From JANRKF01 sp033763575 (GTDB lineage Bacteria > Pseudomonadota > Alphaproteobacteria > Rickettsiales > SXRF01), in contig JANRKF010000026.1 of the NCBI GenBank assembly GCA_033763575.1, positions 62,001-126,000 of the forward strand: DNA of 64,000 bases. The letters are read 5' to 3'. The notes under the pieces are model-generated. The model saw nothing but the letters and a program-made list of their open reading frames with translations, ran no database searches and had not been told where the DNA came from. Positions 32,093 to 40,328 of the stretch are shown here, piece after piece; position 1 is the first letter of the stretch; each line of letters opens with the position of its first letter. The position numbers were made by a program, and so were the translations under genes.

Positions 32093-33378
32093 TCCTCAAT
32101 CCTTATACTAAATGGCGCCTCGAGAATACTAGGCTGCTTTGCAATGGTTGCAAGCGCCCGTTGCATATCGGCTTCCGTGGTGGTGTGGGTGGCGATGACG
32201 ATGGTGACTTTTTCGCCCGCCGCCTGGCCGTGCTGGATGAAGGACTTCACCGAAATGCCGCTATCGCGGAAGCTGGCGGTGATGTCGGCCAGCACGCCGG
32301 GTTTATCGACGGCGCCGATCCGCACATAATAGGCGGAAGCAAGCGATGCCATGGGCGCGGGTTTGAGCGCGGCGAGTTTATCGGCGGCGATGCCAAACGC
32401 GTAAGAGCGGTTGCTGCGGGCGATATCCATGACATCGGCAACGACCGAAGAGGCGGTCGGCGCGCCGCCCGCGCCCGCGCCCTGCATGAAGACGGTGCCG
32501 ACGCTGTCGCCCTGCACCTGCACAGCGCCCAGCACCCCGCGCACGCTGGCGAGGCTCGATCCTTTCGCCACCAGGCAGGGATGCACCCGCTGTAAAATGC
32601 CCTGTTCGGTGCGGCTGGTGATGCCGAGCAGGCGAATGGTGTAGCCGAGCTGGTCGGCAAACTGCATATCGCGAAAGCTCACGCCTTCAATGCCTTCGAC
32701 ATGCAAATGTTTCAGGTCGGGCGCGGCGCCGTAAGCCAGCGCGGTGAGGATGGCAAGCTTGTGCGCGGCGTCCATCCCGCCAACATCGAAGCTAGGGTCG
32801 GCCTCGGCATAGCCCAGCGCCTGCGCCTCGGCCAGCACATCGGCCAGCTCGCGTTTGCCTTCCCACATATGGGTGAGGATATAGTTGCAGGTGCCGTTTA
32901 ATATGCCGATCACGCGGCTGATTGCATTGGCGGCAAGGCCTTCGCGCAAGGCTTTGAGGATCGGGATGCCGCCTGCGACCGCCGCCTCGAAAAACAGCGC
33001 GCAGTTCTTGCGCTCCGCTTCGGCGGCGAGGCTCGCGCCATGGGCGGCGATGAGCGCTTTATTGGCGGTGACCACATGCTTGCCGTTTTTAAGCGCGGTT
33101 TTTACCAGCTCGTGGGCAACCCCTTCCGCGCCGCCGATTAATTCCACCACCACATCGACATCGCTGGCCGAAACAAGCGCCATGGGGTCGGATTCAAAAC
33201 GGTAGGCACCGAGTTCGACACTGCGTTCCTTGTTTTTGTCGCGGGCGCTCACGGCGGTGATTTCGATGTCGCTGCCGGTGCGGGCGCGTAGTAATGCGCG
33301 CTGCCCTTCAATGATGGCAACGACGCTGGTGCCGACGGTGCCGAGCCCGGCGATTCCGATGCGCAGAGGATGTGTCAT
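32089..33378 (-). CDS. hom: Homoserine dehydrogenase
   Basis: NAD(P)H-dependent reduction of aspartate semialdehyde to homoserine on the way to threonine and methionine. The 429-residue product has the Rossmann loop IGIAGLGTVGTSVV, VVTANKALIAAHG, FFEAAVAGGIPILKAL and NGTCNYILTHM. The catalytic-region GYAEADPSFDVGGMDAAHKLAIL follows, and a C-terminal ACT domain from about residue 350 (RIGAVDKPGVLADITASFRD) should give threonine feedback. I start it at the ATG at 33378 (MTHPLRIGIAG) with AGGG upstream, not at the longer frame to 33408. Confidence 0.95.
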   Translation of the reverse strand: MTHPLRIGIAGLGTVGTSVVAIIEGQRALLRARTGSDIEITAVSARDKNKERSVELGAYRFESDPMALVSASDVDVVVELIGGAEGVAHELVKTALKNGKHVVTANKALIAAHGASLAAEAERKNCALFFEAAVAGGIPILKALREGLAANAISRVIGILNGTCNYILTHMWEGKRELADVLAEAQALGYAEADPSFDVGGMDAAHKLAILTALAYGAAPDLKHLHVEGIEGVSFRDMQFADQLGYTIRLLGITSRTEQGILQRVHPCLVAKGSSLASVRGVLGAVQVQGDSVGTVFMQGAGAGGAPTASSVVADVMDIARSNRSYAFGIAADKLAALKPAPMASLASAYYVRIGAVDKPGVLADITASFRDSGISVKSFIQHGQAAGEKVTIVIATHTTTEADMQRALATIAKQPSILEAPFSIRIEE

Positions 33379-33433
33379 GGCCCTTATATGCCACGATGTG
33401 GACGGCAAGCATAGAAAAATAATGCGATGGAAA

Positions 33434-34429
33434 TCAGGTGGTTTTTTCGTAGATATCGAGATGATCCGGCCCTAGTTGCACGCGTGCTCCCACCTGCCGC
33501 CAGCCGGCAAGCGACAGGCCGCCCTGCGCGGCATCCATTCCCTGTTCGCCGATGATGTGAGGGGCCTGATACCAGTACACCCTGTCCACCAGCCCGCTTT
33601 GCAGGAAGCTCGTATTCACGCCTTGCCCGGCTTCGATGAGCAGCCGGGTGATGCCGCGTTCGGTGAGCGCTCCCACCACATCGTCCTCACGCCTATAGAC
33701 CCAGGCCGGGCGCACTTTCGCGCCCAAAGGAAGCATGCCATGCGAATCAAGCACAACCCGCACCGGCGAACGATCCTCCATGCCGGGGATGCGAACGGTG
33801 AGCCGCGGATCGTCGGCGAGCACGGTGCCGATGCCGGTGAGTATGGCGTCGAACTCGGCGCGCAAGTGCTGCGAATGTTCGCGGGCCTCGCTGTCGGTGA
33901 TGTCGGTGCGTTCTCCGGCGCGTGCGGCAATTTTCCCATCTCTGGAGGTGGCGATTTTCATGGCGATGAAGGGGCGGTTTTTTTCGATGACGGAGAAAAA
34001 CCCGCGATTCAATTCCCTTGCTGTTTTTTCTTCCATGCCCTCGGTGACGGCGATGCCGGCGGCTCGCAATTGCGCGATACCTTTGCCGTTTACTTCCGGG
34101 TTCGGATCGCGGCAGGCGATGACGCATTCGCGGATGCCGGATGCGATGATCGCTTCGGTGCAGGGTGGCGTTTGTCCCTGATGCGCGCAGGGTTCGAGCG
34201 TTACGTAAAGGGTGGCGCCTTTGCTATTATCTCCGGCCTGTGCCAGTGCAACCGTTTCGGCGTGCGGCCTGCCTCCTTTCGCGGTGGCGCCCTCGCCAAT
34301 GATTTTCCCGCCTTTGGCGATGACGGCACCCACGGCAGGATTCGGCCAGCTCTGGCCGAGCACGCCCCGGGCGAGGGCGAGGGCGCGTTGCATACAGCTG
34401 TCAGCTATCGGGTGCAAGGTGTCAGGCAT
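33434..34429 (-). CDS. ribD: Bifunctional riboflavin biosynthesis deaminase/reductase
   Basis: It deaminates and then reduces the pyrimidine intermediate of riboflavin synthesis. The 331-residue product has the zinc deaminase domain with PHAETVAL and EPCAHQGQTPPC. The reductase domain starts at about 150 (RPFIAMKIATSRDGKI) with LTGIGTVLADDPRLTVR and LLIEAGQGVNTSFL. It is slightly shorter than many RibD proteins. The ATG at 34429 lies inside a 7-base repeat region; an in-frame ATG at 34393 would drop 12 residues. nrdR is just upstream, as in many proteobacteria. Confidence 0.93.
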   Translation of the reverse strand: MPDTLHPIADSCMQRALALARGVLGQSWPNPAVGAVIAKGGKIIGEGATAKGGRPHAETVALAQAGDNSKGATLYVTLEPCAHQGQTPPCTEAIIASGIRECVIACRDPNPEVNGKGIAQLRAAGIAVTEGMEEKTARELNRGFFSVIEKNRPFIAMKIATSRDGKIAARAGERTDITDSEAREHSQHLRAEFDAILTGIGTVLADDPRLTVRIPGMEDRSPVRVVLDSHGMLPLGAKVRPAWVYRREDDVVGALTERGITRLLIEAGQGVNTSFLQSGLVDRVYWYQAPHIIGEQGMDAAQGGLSLAGWRQVGARVQLGPDHLDIYEKTT

Positions 34430-34437
34430 AGCCTATC

Positions 34438-34465
34438 TGTCACCTGTCACCTGCCGCCTGTCAAC
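34438..34465. repeat. 7-base repeat array between nrdR and ribD
   Basis: TGTCACC, TGTCACC, TGCCGCC, TGTCAAC in tandem (plus-strand reading). It fills the 41-base nrdR-ribD gap apart from a few bases. Diverged inverted units (CTGACAC, CTTGCAC, CTGACAG on the coding strand) continue into the first codons of ribD. On the coding strand the array gives AGGTGACAGGTGACAG, which may act as the ribD ribosome binding region. Confidence 0.65.
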
Positions 34466-34470
34466 TGATC

Positions 34471-34923
34471 TTACTTCTCGCCCAGCTCTTCGACGATGTC
34501 CTCGAAATCTTTGGCTTCGCGGAAATCGCGATAGACCGAGGCGAAGCGGATATAGGCGATGGGGTCGAGGTTTTTCAGTTCATCCATCACCACCTTGCCG
34601 ACGGTATTGGTAGGAATTTCCTGTTCGCCCAGGCTTTCGAGCTTCTGGGTGACGCGGGTGACGAGCTGGTCCACCTGATCGGCGGTAACAGGGCGTTTGC
34701 GCGTGGCGATCTGGATCGAGCGCAATAATTTATCGCGGTCGAAGATGCGGCGTTCGCCGTTTTTCTTGACAAGGGTAAGCTCGCGCAGCTGCACGCGCTC
34801 GAAGGTGGTGAAGCGCGAGTTGCATTCCGGGCAGAAACGGCGGCGGCGGATGGTCAGCCCATCTTCGCTCGGTCGCGAATCTTTCACCTGCGTATCACTA
34901 TGACCACAATACGGACATTTCAT
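34471..34923 (-). CDS. nrdR: Transcriptional repressor NrdR
   Basis: ATP/dATP-sensing repressor of ribonucleotide reductase genes. The 150-residue product is full length: zinc ribbon MKCPYCGHSDTQVKDSRPSE with CPECNSRFTTFE, then the ATP-cone (VVKKNG-type LVKKNGERRIFDRDKLLRSI, about 49-139) ending YIRFASVYRDFREAKDF. It is the first gene of the nrdR-ribD pair. The upstream 100-bp gap is AT-rich. Confidence 0.96.
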   Translation of the reverse strand: MKCPYCGHSDTQVKDSRPSEDGLTIRRRRFCPECNSRFTTFERVQLRELTLVKKNGERRIFDRDKLLRSIQIATRKRPVTADQVDQLVTRVTQKLESLGEQEIPTNTVGKVVMDELKNLDPIAYIRFASVYRDFREAKDFEDIVEELGEK

Positions 34924-35025
34924 ATTTCTTCCCCTGAATCAAAATATAGATAATAGAAGCAATATTCTAACAATATTTAGATAACAAGGGGTTAATAATT
35001 TGGAGCTATATTAATACTTTGTTTT

Positions 35026-36549
35026 TCAAACATTTTCCCGGCCAAGCATATGTTGGCGGTAGCTGATGGCCTCGGCAATATGGGTGGTGTCGACCTGTTC
35101 AGCGCTTGCTAAATCGGCGATGGTGCGGGCGACGCGCAGCACCCTTGTATAGCCGCGCATGGAAAGGCGCATCTTTTCGGTGGCTTTTTCGAGTAGCTGA
35201 TTGGCGGCGTCACCGAGCTTTACCACCTGCTGGAGTTTCTCGCCTTGCAATTCAGCGTTGGTGCGCATGGGTAATTGCATCCCGGCATAGCGTTCCTTCT
35301 GGCGCGCCCTTGCCGCCGCCACCCGTGCGCCGACCTCACTGCTCGATTCGCCCTGCCGGGTCGCCAGCATATCGAGCGTCGGCACGTCCGGCACATCGAT
35401 CATCATGTCGAAGCGGTCGAGCAGCGGGCCGGAGAGTTTGGACTGGTATTCCACCGCGCATTTCGGCGCTTTGTTGCAGGCTCGCGCCGCATCTGAAATA
35501 TAGCCGCAGCGGCAGGGATTCATCGCGGCGATAAGCTGGAAACGCGCCGGGTAGGTCACATGAGCGGCGACGCGTGCCACCGAAATCGTTCCGGTTTCGA
35601 GCGGCTGGCGGAGCGATTCGAGCACGGCGCGGGGAAATTCCGGCAGCTCGTCGAGGAACAGCACCCCATGATGGGCCAGCGATATTTCGCCGGGAAGCGC
35701 CCGCTTGCCGCCACCGACCATGGCCGGCAGCGAAGCCGAGTGATGCGGATCGCGGAACGGGCGGTGATGCGAAAGTTTGCCGCCTTCGAGTTTGCCAGCG
35801 ATCGATGCGACCATGCTCGCTTCCAGCACCTCGCTTGCATCCATCGGCGGCAATATGCCGGGAATGCAGGAGGCAAGCATCGATTTACCGGCGCCGGGCG
35901 GGCCGCACATCAGCAGGTTATGCCCACCAGCGGCGGCCACTTCCAGCGCCCGCCGCGCCGTATGCTGCCCGCGTATCTCGCGCATGTCGGTGGCGCGTGA
36001 GGCGGTTTCCTGCACCCGGCATTCCGGTTTGGAGAGCAGTTGCGCGCCCTTCATATGGTTGATGAGCGAGAGGAGGTGCTTGGGGGCGACGATAGCATCA
36101 AGCCCCGACCATGCCGCTTCCGACCCGCAGGATTCGGGGCAGATGAGGCCTTTATTTTCTCCGTTGGCATAGAGCGCTGCGGGTAAAATTCCGGAGACCG
36201 GCAGCAGCGCGCCATCGAGCGAAAGTTCGCCGAGCGCGACATATCCCGCAATCGCATCTTCCGGCAGCACGCCCATGGCCACCAGCAACCCGATAGCGAT
36301 CGGCAGGTCGAAATGGCTGCCTTCCTTGATCATATCGGCGGGCGATAAATTCACGGTAATGCGTTTAGCCGGAAGCGAAAGCCCCAGCGCGTGGATGGCG
36401 GCGCGCACCCGCTCGCGTGATTCGGCGACCGCTTTGTCGGGCAATCCCACCACCATGAAGGCGGGCAGGCCGCCGGAAAGCTGCACCTGCACATCGATCG
36501 GCACCACTTTAATGCCCTCGAAGGCGACGGTGGAAACATGCGCTACCAT
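35026..36549 (-). CDS. comM: YifB/ComM family Mg-chelatase-like AAA+ ATPase
   Basis: A hexameric helicase that promotes branch migration during natural transformation. The 507-residue product has the N-terminal Lon-like domain (VPIDVQVQLSGGLPAFMVVG, LPDKAVAESRERVRAA), Walker A MCGPPGAGKSMLAS (about 212-225), Walker B LFLDELPEF and the C-terminal GYTRVLRVARTIADL. The start at 36549 (ATGGTAGCGCATG) lies in one copy of a 14-bp duplication shared with the end of maf. Together with comF it suggests that DNA uptake is possible. Confidence 0.94.
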   Translation of the reverse strand: MVAHVSTVAFEGIKVVPIDVQVQLSGGLPAFMVVGLPDKAVAESRERVRAAIHALGLSLPAKRITVNLSPADMIKEGSHFDLPIAIGLLVAMGVLPEDAIAGYVALGELSLDGALLPVSGILPAALYANGENKGLICPESCGSEAAWSGLDAIVAPKHLLSLINHMKGAQLLSKPECRVQETASRATDMREIRGQHTARRALEVAAAGGHNLLMCGPPGAGKSMLASCIPGILPPMDASEVLEASMVASIAGKLEGGKLSHHRPFRDPHHSASLPAMVGGGKRALPGEISLAHHGVLFLDELPEFPRAVLESLRQPLETGTISVARVAAHVTYPARFQLIAAMNPCRCGYISDAARACNKAPKCAVEYQSKLSGPLLDRFDMMIDVPDVPTLDMLATRQGESSSEVGARVAAARARQKERYAGMQLPMRTNAELQGEKLQQVVKLGDAANQLLEKATEKMRLSMRGYTRVLRVARTIADLASAEQVDTTHIAEAISYRQHMLGRENV

Positions 36550-36596
36550 TTATTCCTCCCCCTACTGGGGAGGGAGTATGAGACATGCGCTACCAT
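36536..36596. repeat. 14-bp direct repeat flanking a 33-bp hairpin at the maf/comM junction
   Basis: ACATGCGCTACCAT occurs at 36536-36549 and again at 36583-36596. The intervening 33 bp (36550-36582) hold a hairpin CCTCCCC-TACT-GGGGAGG. One copy contains the comM start codon and the other the maf stop codon. It looks like a small insertion with target duplication. Confidence 0.8.
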
Positions 36597-37168
36597 GGGC
36601 GCAGTCCCGCCTGTATCAGCATCAATCTGGTCTTGGTAAGCGGCAGGCCGATCACGTTTGAAACCGAGCCGTTAATGCGGGGAATAAAGGCCTCCGCAAG
36701 CCCCTGAATGGCATAGCCACCGGCCTTGCCTTCCCATTCTTTGCTTGCGATATAATGATCGATATCGGCTTTGGAAAGATGGGTAAACTGCACCACAGTC
36801 ATTACGGTAGCGGAACGTATTTTTTGCTGATGATGGAGTGCTATGGCTGTATATACGCGGTGGCGTTTTCCCGAAAGTAATTTGAGGCAGGCACGCGCCG
36901 TTTTTTCATCCTCGGCTTTGGGGAGGATACGCTTGCCACAGGCAACCACCGTATCGGCGGCGAGTATCAGCGCGTCCGGGTGCCGCACCGCTACATGCGC
37001 GGCTTTGGCCATGGCCACGCGCTTCGCATAGAGATGCGGCAGCTCGTTTTTCAGGGGGGTTTCATCAATATCCGCCGGGACGATCTGGGCTGGGGTGATG
37101 CCCATCGCAGCCAGCAATTGCACGCGGCGGACAGAGGCGGAAGCCAGGATGAAAGTGGGTGCTGTCAT
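36590..37168 (-). CDS. maf: Maf family nucleotide pyrophosphatase
   Basis: House-cleaning nucleoside triphosphate pyrophosphatase of the Maf/YhdE family, 192 residues. Landmarks are FILASASVRRVQLLAAMG (the S-x-S-x-RR/L motif), PADIDETPLKNE, ILAADTVVACGKRILPKAED, RHRVYTAIAL and the late GKAGGYAIQGLAEAFI. The ATG at 37168 lies inside the terminal repeat of a palindromic element, and no Shine-Dalgarno is visible. The stop codon lies within one copy of the 14-bp duplication next to comM. Confidence 0.92.
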   Translation of the reverse strand: MTAPTFILASASVRRVQLLAAMGITPAQIVPADIDETPLKNELPHLYAKRVAMAKAAHVAVRHPDALILAADTVVACGKRILPKAEDEKTARACLKLLSGKRHRVYTAIALHHQQKIRSATVMTVVQFTHLSKADIDHYIASKEWEGKAGGYAIQGLAEAFIPRINGSVSNVIGLPLTKTRLMLIQAGLRPW

Positions 37169-37253
37169 TGCGAGCACACGCGAAGCAATCCAGCTTCATT
37201 GAATAATGTTTGAAAATGGATCGCCACGTCGGCTAAGCCTCCTCGCGATGACG
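37164..37253. repeat. Palindromic intergenic repeat, GTCATTGCGAG family, copy 2
   Basis: A 90-bp element with ends GTCATTGCGAG and CTCGCGATGAC (one mismatch) and inner GCAATCC/GGATCGCC. It shares most of its length with copy 1 at 67-157, including CGAAGCAATCCAG and GCCACGTCGGCTA. It fills the infA-maf gap: the infA stop is two bases from one end, and the maf start codon is inside the other end. Confidence 0.88.
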
Positions 37254-37255
37254 AA

Positions 37256-37474
37256 TTATTTCTCTCTGAATTTAACGCGGCCCTTGGTCAGGTCGTAAGG
37301 GGTCATTTCCACCATCACCTTATCGCCGGCCAGTACGCGGATGCGGTTCTTGCGCATCTTGCCGGAGGTGTGGGCAATAATGACATGGCCGTTTTCCAGC
37401 TGCACGCGGAAGGTCGCGTTGGGCAGCAATTCCATTACGATGCCGGAAAATTCGAGTAGTTCTTCTTTAGCCAT
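37256..37474 (-). CDS. infA: Translation initiation factor IF-1
   Basis: A 72-residue OB-fold protein that occupies the ribosomal A site during initiation. MAKEELLEFSGIVMELLPNA, FRVQLENGHVIIAHTSGKMR, RVLAGDKVMVEMTPYDLTKG and the terminal RVKFREK are canonical. The ATG at 37474 has AAGGA six bases upstream; a longer frame only reads through the hairpin repeat. The infA-maf adjacency is usual in alphaproteobacteria. Confidence 0.97.
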   Translation of the reverse strand: MAKEELLEFSGIVMELLPNATFRVQLENGHVIIAHTSGKMRKNRIRVLAGDKVMVEMTPYDLTKGRVKFREK

Positions 37475-37492
37475 ATTATTCCTTTTTTTGCC

Positions 37493-37512
37493 ATCCCCGC
37501 GCAGGCGGGGAT
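37493..37512. repeat. Hairpin repeat ATCCCCGC/GCGGGGAT upstream of infA
   Basis: A perfect 8-bp stem with loop GCAG, just upstream of the infA ribosome binding site. The rest of the 205-bp gap to UPF0262 (37513-37680) has degenerate palindromic pieces (GATCCCGG at about 37582 and TCCGGGAT at about 37633) and no gene. A related hairpin lies at 4333-4350. Confidence 0.7.
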
Positions 37513-37680
37513 CCATATCTTTGCACGCTTATAGCATAGGAAAATTATGCTGCAAGCGGGGATCGGGCGCATACAGCGAGATCCCGGACATCTGCTTTTC
37601 TTGCCATTTGCGCTGCTCATGGAGAAAAGCGGATTCCGGGATGACCGGCACCTAAGGCAGCAAAGCTGCCAAGGTGGCGG

Positions 37681-38151
37681 TCATTTAAGATGTAAAACGC
37701 AAACAAGCGTAAACAGCCGCCTTGCTGTGGCATGATCGATGGTGATTTTAGCGGCGAGCATCTCCTGCAGGATGCCCGCCCCTTCGTTATGCAGGCCGCG
37801 CCGGCCCATATCAATGGCTTCGATCTTGCCGCAGCTATTGGTTTTGAGCGCATCGTAATAGCTTTCGCAGATCAGGAAATAATCGCGGATAATGCGCTTG
37901 AGCGGCGATACCGGCAGGGCGACGCGTATATGTTTTTCACCGTGAACCGAGGTGATGTCGAACACCAGCCGGTTATCCTCTACCTTGAGCACGACATCGT
38001 AAGGGCCGCATTCCAGCTCCAGCGGGTCGAAGAGATTTTCGTCCAGCAGGTCGGCGATGGCGACGTTACGCTCATGTTCGGCCTCGGTGGAGCGTATGTG
38101 CCTGCCGCCCTCTTCGAGCCGGATGGAATGAATATGCTCGGCCGGATTCAT
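37681..38151 (-). CDS. UPF0262 family protein
   Basis: A 156-residue protein of a family confined to alphaproteobacteria and of unknown function. It matches the family in IHSIRLEEGGRHIRSTEAEH, ERNVAIADLLDENLF, FDITSVHGEKHIRVALPVSP, RIIRDYFLICESYYDALKT and IDMGRRGLHNEGA. It normally sits beside hisD, as here: its ATG overlaps the hisD stop by four bases, so it is the third gene of the hisG-hisD operon. A link to histidine synthesis is only contextual. Confidence 0.88.
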   Translation of the reverse strand: MNPAEHIHSIRLEEGGRHIRSTEAEHERNVAIADLLDENLFDPLELECGPYDVVLKVEDNRLVFDITSVHGEKHIRVALPVSPLKRIIRDYFLICESYYDALKTNSCGKIEAIDMGRRGLHNEGAGILQEMLAAKITIDHATARRLFTLVCVLHLK

Positions 38152-39434
38152 GGCTTGCGGATCGAAAGCGAAAGCTCATGCGCGCCGAGGCCCTCGGTAT
38201 GGGCGAGTACTTCGCCGTAGGGGCGCACGGCTTCAAACGACTCTTGCGTGCAGGAAATGATCGAACTGCGCTTTAGAAAATCGAACACGGAAAGCCCGGA
38301 CGAGAACCGTGCTGTGCGCGAAGTGGGCAGCACGTGCGACGGCCCGGCGATATAGTCGCCCACCGCTTCCGGTGTGTGCCGCCCGATGAAAATGGCTCCG
38401 GCATGGCGGATATTCTTTGCAAGTTCTTCGGCGTTTTCCGTCATCAGCTCGAGATGTTCCGGCGCGATGTCATTGGCGATGTCGCAGGCCTGCTGCCAGT
38501 TTTCCACCGTGATGATGGCGCCGTAATGTTCCCATGAGGCGCGGGCGATATTCTGGCGCGGCAGTGTTTTCAGCATTTTTTCCAGCTCGGCTTCGACGCT
38601 TTCGGCAAAGCGGGCATCGTCGGTAATCAGGATGGACTGGGCGAGCGGGTCATGCTCGGCCTGCGACAGCAGGTCGGCGGCGACCCAGGCCGGGTTGCTC
38701 TTATTATCGGAGAGGACGAGGATTTCGGAAGGGCCTGCGATCATGTCGATGCCCACGGTGCCGAACACCTGCCGCTTGGCTTCGGCGACATAGGCATTGC
38801 CGGGGCCGACGATTTTATAGACAGGCTTAATCGTTTCGGTACCGAAAGCGAGCGCGGCTACGGCCTGTGCTCCGCCTATTTTATAAATCTCGTCCACGCC
38901 TGCGACATGGGCCGCAGCGAGCACGGCGGAATTGAGAACGCCTTCTGGGCAGGGCACCACCATCACCAATCGTTTGACGCCCGCGACCTTGGCCGGAATA
39001 GCATTCATCAGCACCGAGCTGGGATAAGCCGCCGTGCCGCCCGGAACATAAAGCCCCACCGCGTCGATGGCGCTCCAGCGGTGGCCGAGGCGCGTGCCGG
39101 ACTCATCGACATAATCGAGATCGGCAGGCATTTGCTTTTCGCTGTAGCTCTTGATGCGGGCGCTTGCAAGCTTCAGCGATTTCATCAGTTCCGGCGCGCA
39201 GAGCGAGAGCGCGTTGGCGATTTCACGTTCGCTCACGCGCATGGTCTCCGGGCTTAGCGCATGGCGGTCGAACTGGTCGGTCAGGCGGATCAGCGAGGCG
39301 TCGCCTTCCTTGCGGATATGCGAAATGATGGTGGCGACGATGGCGGAGACGTCCTTGGTCGCTTCCTCGCGGCAGGCCATGAGCGCGGCAAGCTGCGAGG
39401 TAAAATCTTTTGCGGAGGCGGAGAGTTTACGCAT
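38148..39434 (-). CDS. hisD: Histidinol dehydrogenase
   Basis: It catalyses the last two steps of histidine synthesis, histidinol to histidine, with NAD and zinc. The 428-residue product shows RLGHRWSAIDAVGLYVPGGT, YPSSVLMNAIPAKVAGVKR, IYKIGGAQAVAALAFGTE, IVGPGNAYVAEAKRQVFG, DMIAGPSEILVLSD, the catalytic-region LSQAEHDPLAQSILIT, and APEHLELMTENA with GPSHVLPTSRTARF. It overlaps hisG upstream by eight bases. Confidence 0.97.
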   Translation of the reverse strand: MRKLSASAKDFTSQLAALMACREEATKDVSAIVATIISHIRKEGDASLIRLTDQFDRHALSPETMRVSEREIANALSLCAPELMKSLKLASARIKSYSEKQMPADLDYVDESGTRLGHRWSAIDAVGLYVPGGTAAYPSSVLMNAIPAKVAGVKRLVMVVPCPEGVLNSAVLAAAHVAGVDEIYKIGGAQAVAALAFGTETIKPVYKIVGPGNAYVAEAKRQVFGTVGIDMIAGPSEILVLSDNKSNPAWVAADLLSQAEHDPLAQSILITDDARFAESVEAELEKMLKTLPRQNIARASWEHYGAIITVENWQQACDIANDIAPEHLELMTENAEELAKNIRHAGAIFIGRHTPEAVGDYIAGPSHVLPTSRTARFSSGLSVFDFLKRSSIISCTQESFEAVRPYGEVLAHTEGLGAHELSLSIRKP

Positions 39435-40086
39435 GTCCGATCGCCTCGCGGAAAGCCGCGATCAGCGCATTCATTTCGCTGCTCCTGGTTTTGAAGGTCG
39501 GGCGGTTGATGATGAGGCGCGAGGAAACTTTGGTGATGACGTCGGTTTCGACCAGCCCGTTGGCGGCGAGGGTTTTGCCGCTGCTCACCAGGTCGACGAT
39601 GCGCGGCGCGAGGCCAAGGCTCGGCGCCAGTTCCATCGCGCCGGAGAGCTTGATGCATTCGGCCTGGACGCCGCGTTCGGCGAAATAGCGGCGGGTGATG
39701 TTCGGGTATTTGGTGGCGACCCGCACATGGCTTTCGTGAGCCGTTTTTGATGCTTCAACATCTTTTTCAAGCATGGCGACGCTTAGGCGGCAATGGCCGA
39801 TATTCAGGTCGAGCGGCTGGTAAATATCGGCGTAATCGAATTCCATCAGCACGTCGGAACCGGCCATGCCCACATGCGCGCCGCCGAACGCGACAAAGGT
39901 CGGCACATCGAACGAGCGCACGCGAATCAGCGTAATCGGCTGGTTCTTGCAGCTAAATTGCAGCTGGCGCGATTCCTCGTCGAAGAAGGCGGCCTCCGGC
40001 GTGATACCGGCGCGCTGCAGGAGCGGTTGCAATTCCGAAAGGATGCGTCCTTTGGGCACGGCGATGGTGAGGGCAGATTGCAGCAC
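39427..40086 (-). CDS. hisG: ATP phosphoribosyltransferase, short form
   Basis: First step of histidine synthesis: condensation of ATP with PRPP. I start it at the GTG at 40086 (V/M-LQSALTIAVPKGRI) with GAGAG upstream, giving 219 residues. This is the short HisG type, without the C-terminal regulatory domain; it includes VAFGGAHVGMAGSDVL, IATKYP-like VRVATKYPNITRRYF and the PRPP-site IVDLVSSGKTLAANGL. Short HisG needs the HisZ subunit for activity, and hisZ is not in the window. A longer frame to 40248 would add residues foreign to the family. Confidence 0.92.
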   Translation of the reverse strand: MLQSALTIAVPKGRILSELQPLLQRAGITPEAAFFDEESRQLQFSCKNQPITLIRVRSFDVPTFVAFGGAHVGMAGSDVLMEFDYADIYQPLDLNIGHCRLSVAMLEKDVEASKTAHESHVRVATKYPNITRRYFAERGVQAECIKLSGAMELAPSLGLAPRIVDLVSSGKTLAANGLVETDVITKVSSRLIINRPTFKTRSSEMNALIAAFREAIGHA

Positions 40087-40194
40087 GTAATACTCTCTCG
40101 TTTGTCGGTGGATGCGGAGTATTGCAATATCCGCGTTTTTATCAAGCAAATAGCGCATCGCGCCGTTTAAAACGGTGGTAAAGGCGAAAAATGC

Positions 40195-40224
40195 TTGACG
40201 AGACGGTGTTATAACGCTAATAAT
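40195..40224 (+). promoter_or_regulatory. Likely sigma-70 promoter upstream of rho
   Basis: TTGACG at 40195-40200 and AATAAT at 40219-40224 with an 18-base spacer. This is the best promoter-like pair seen in the window. It lies about 100 bases upstream of the rho start, leaving a leader that ends in an AT-rich tract before the ATG. Confidence 0.5.
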
Positions 40225-40328
40225 GGGCGCACAGTGCGGGCATACCATGTCCCTCCCCTTGTCCGCCGCATAAAAAACGCCCCCTGTTTTTTGTTTATAT
40301 CCCTCCCCAACAAATAGTTATTATATCA

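Noticed and set aside
36550..36582. Rho-independent terminator between maf and comM
   Set aside because: The hairpin lacks a T-run on the coding strand and is bounded by a direct repeat, which fits an insertion better.
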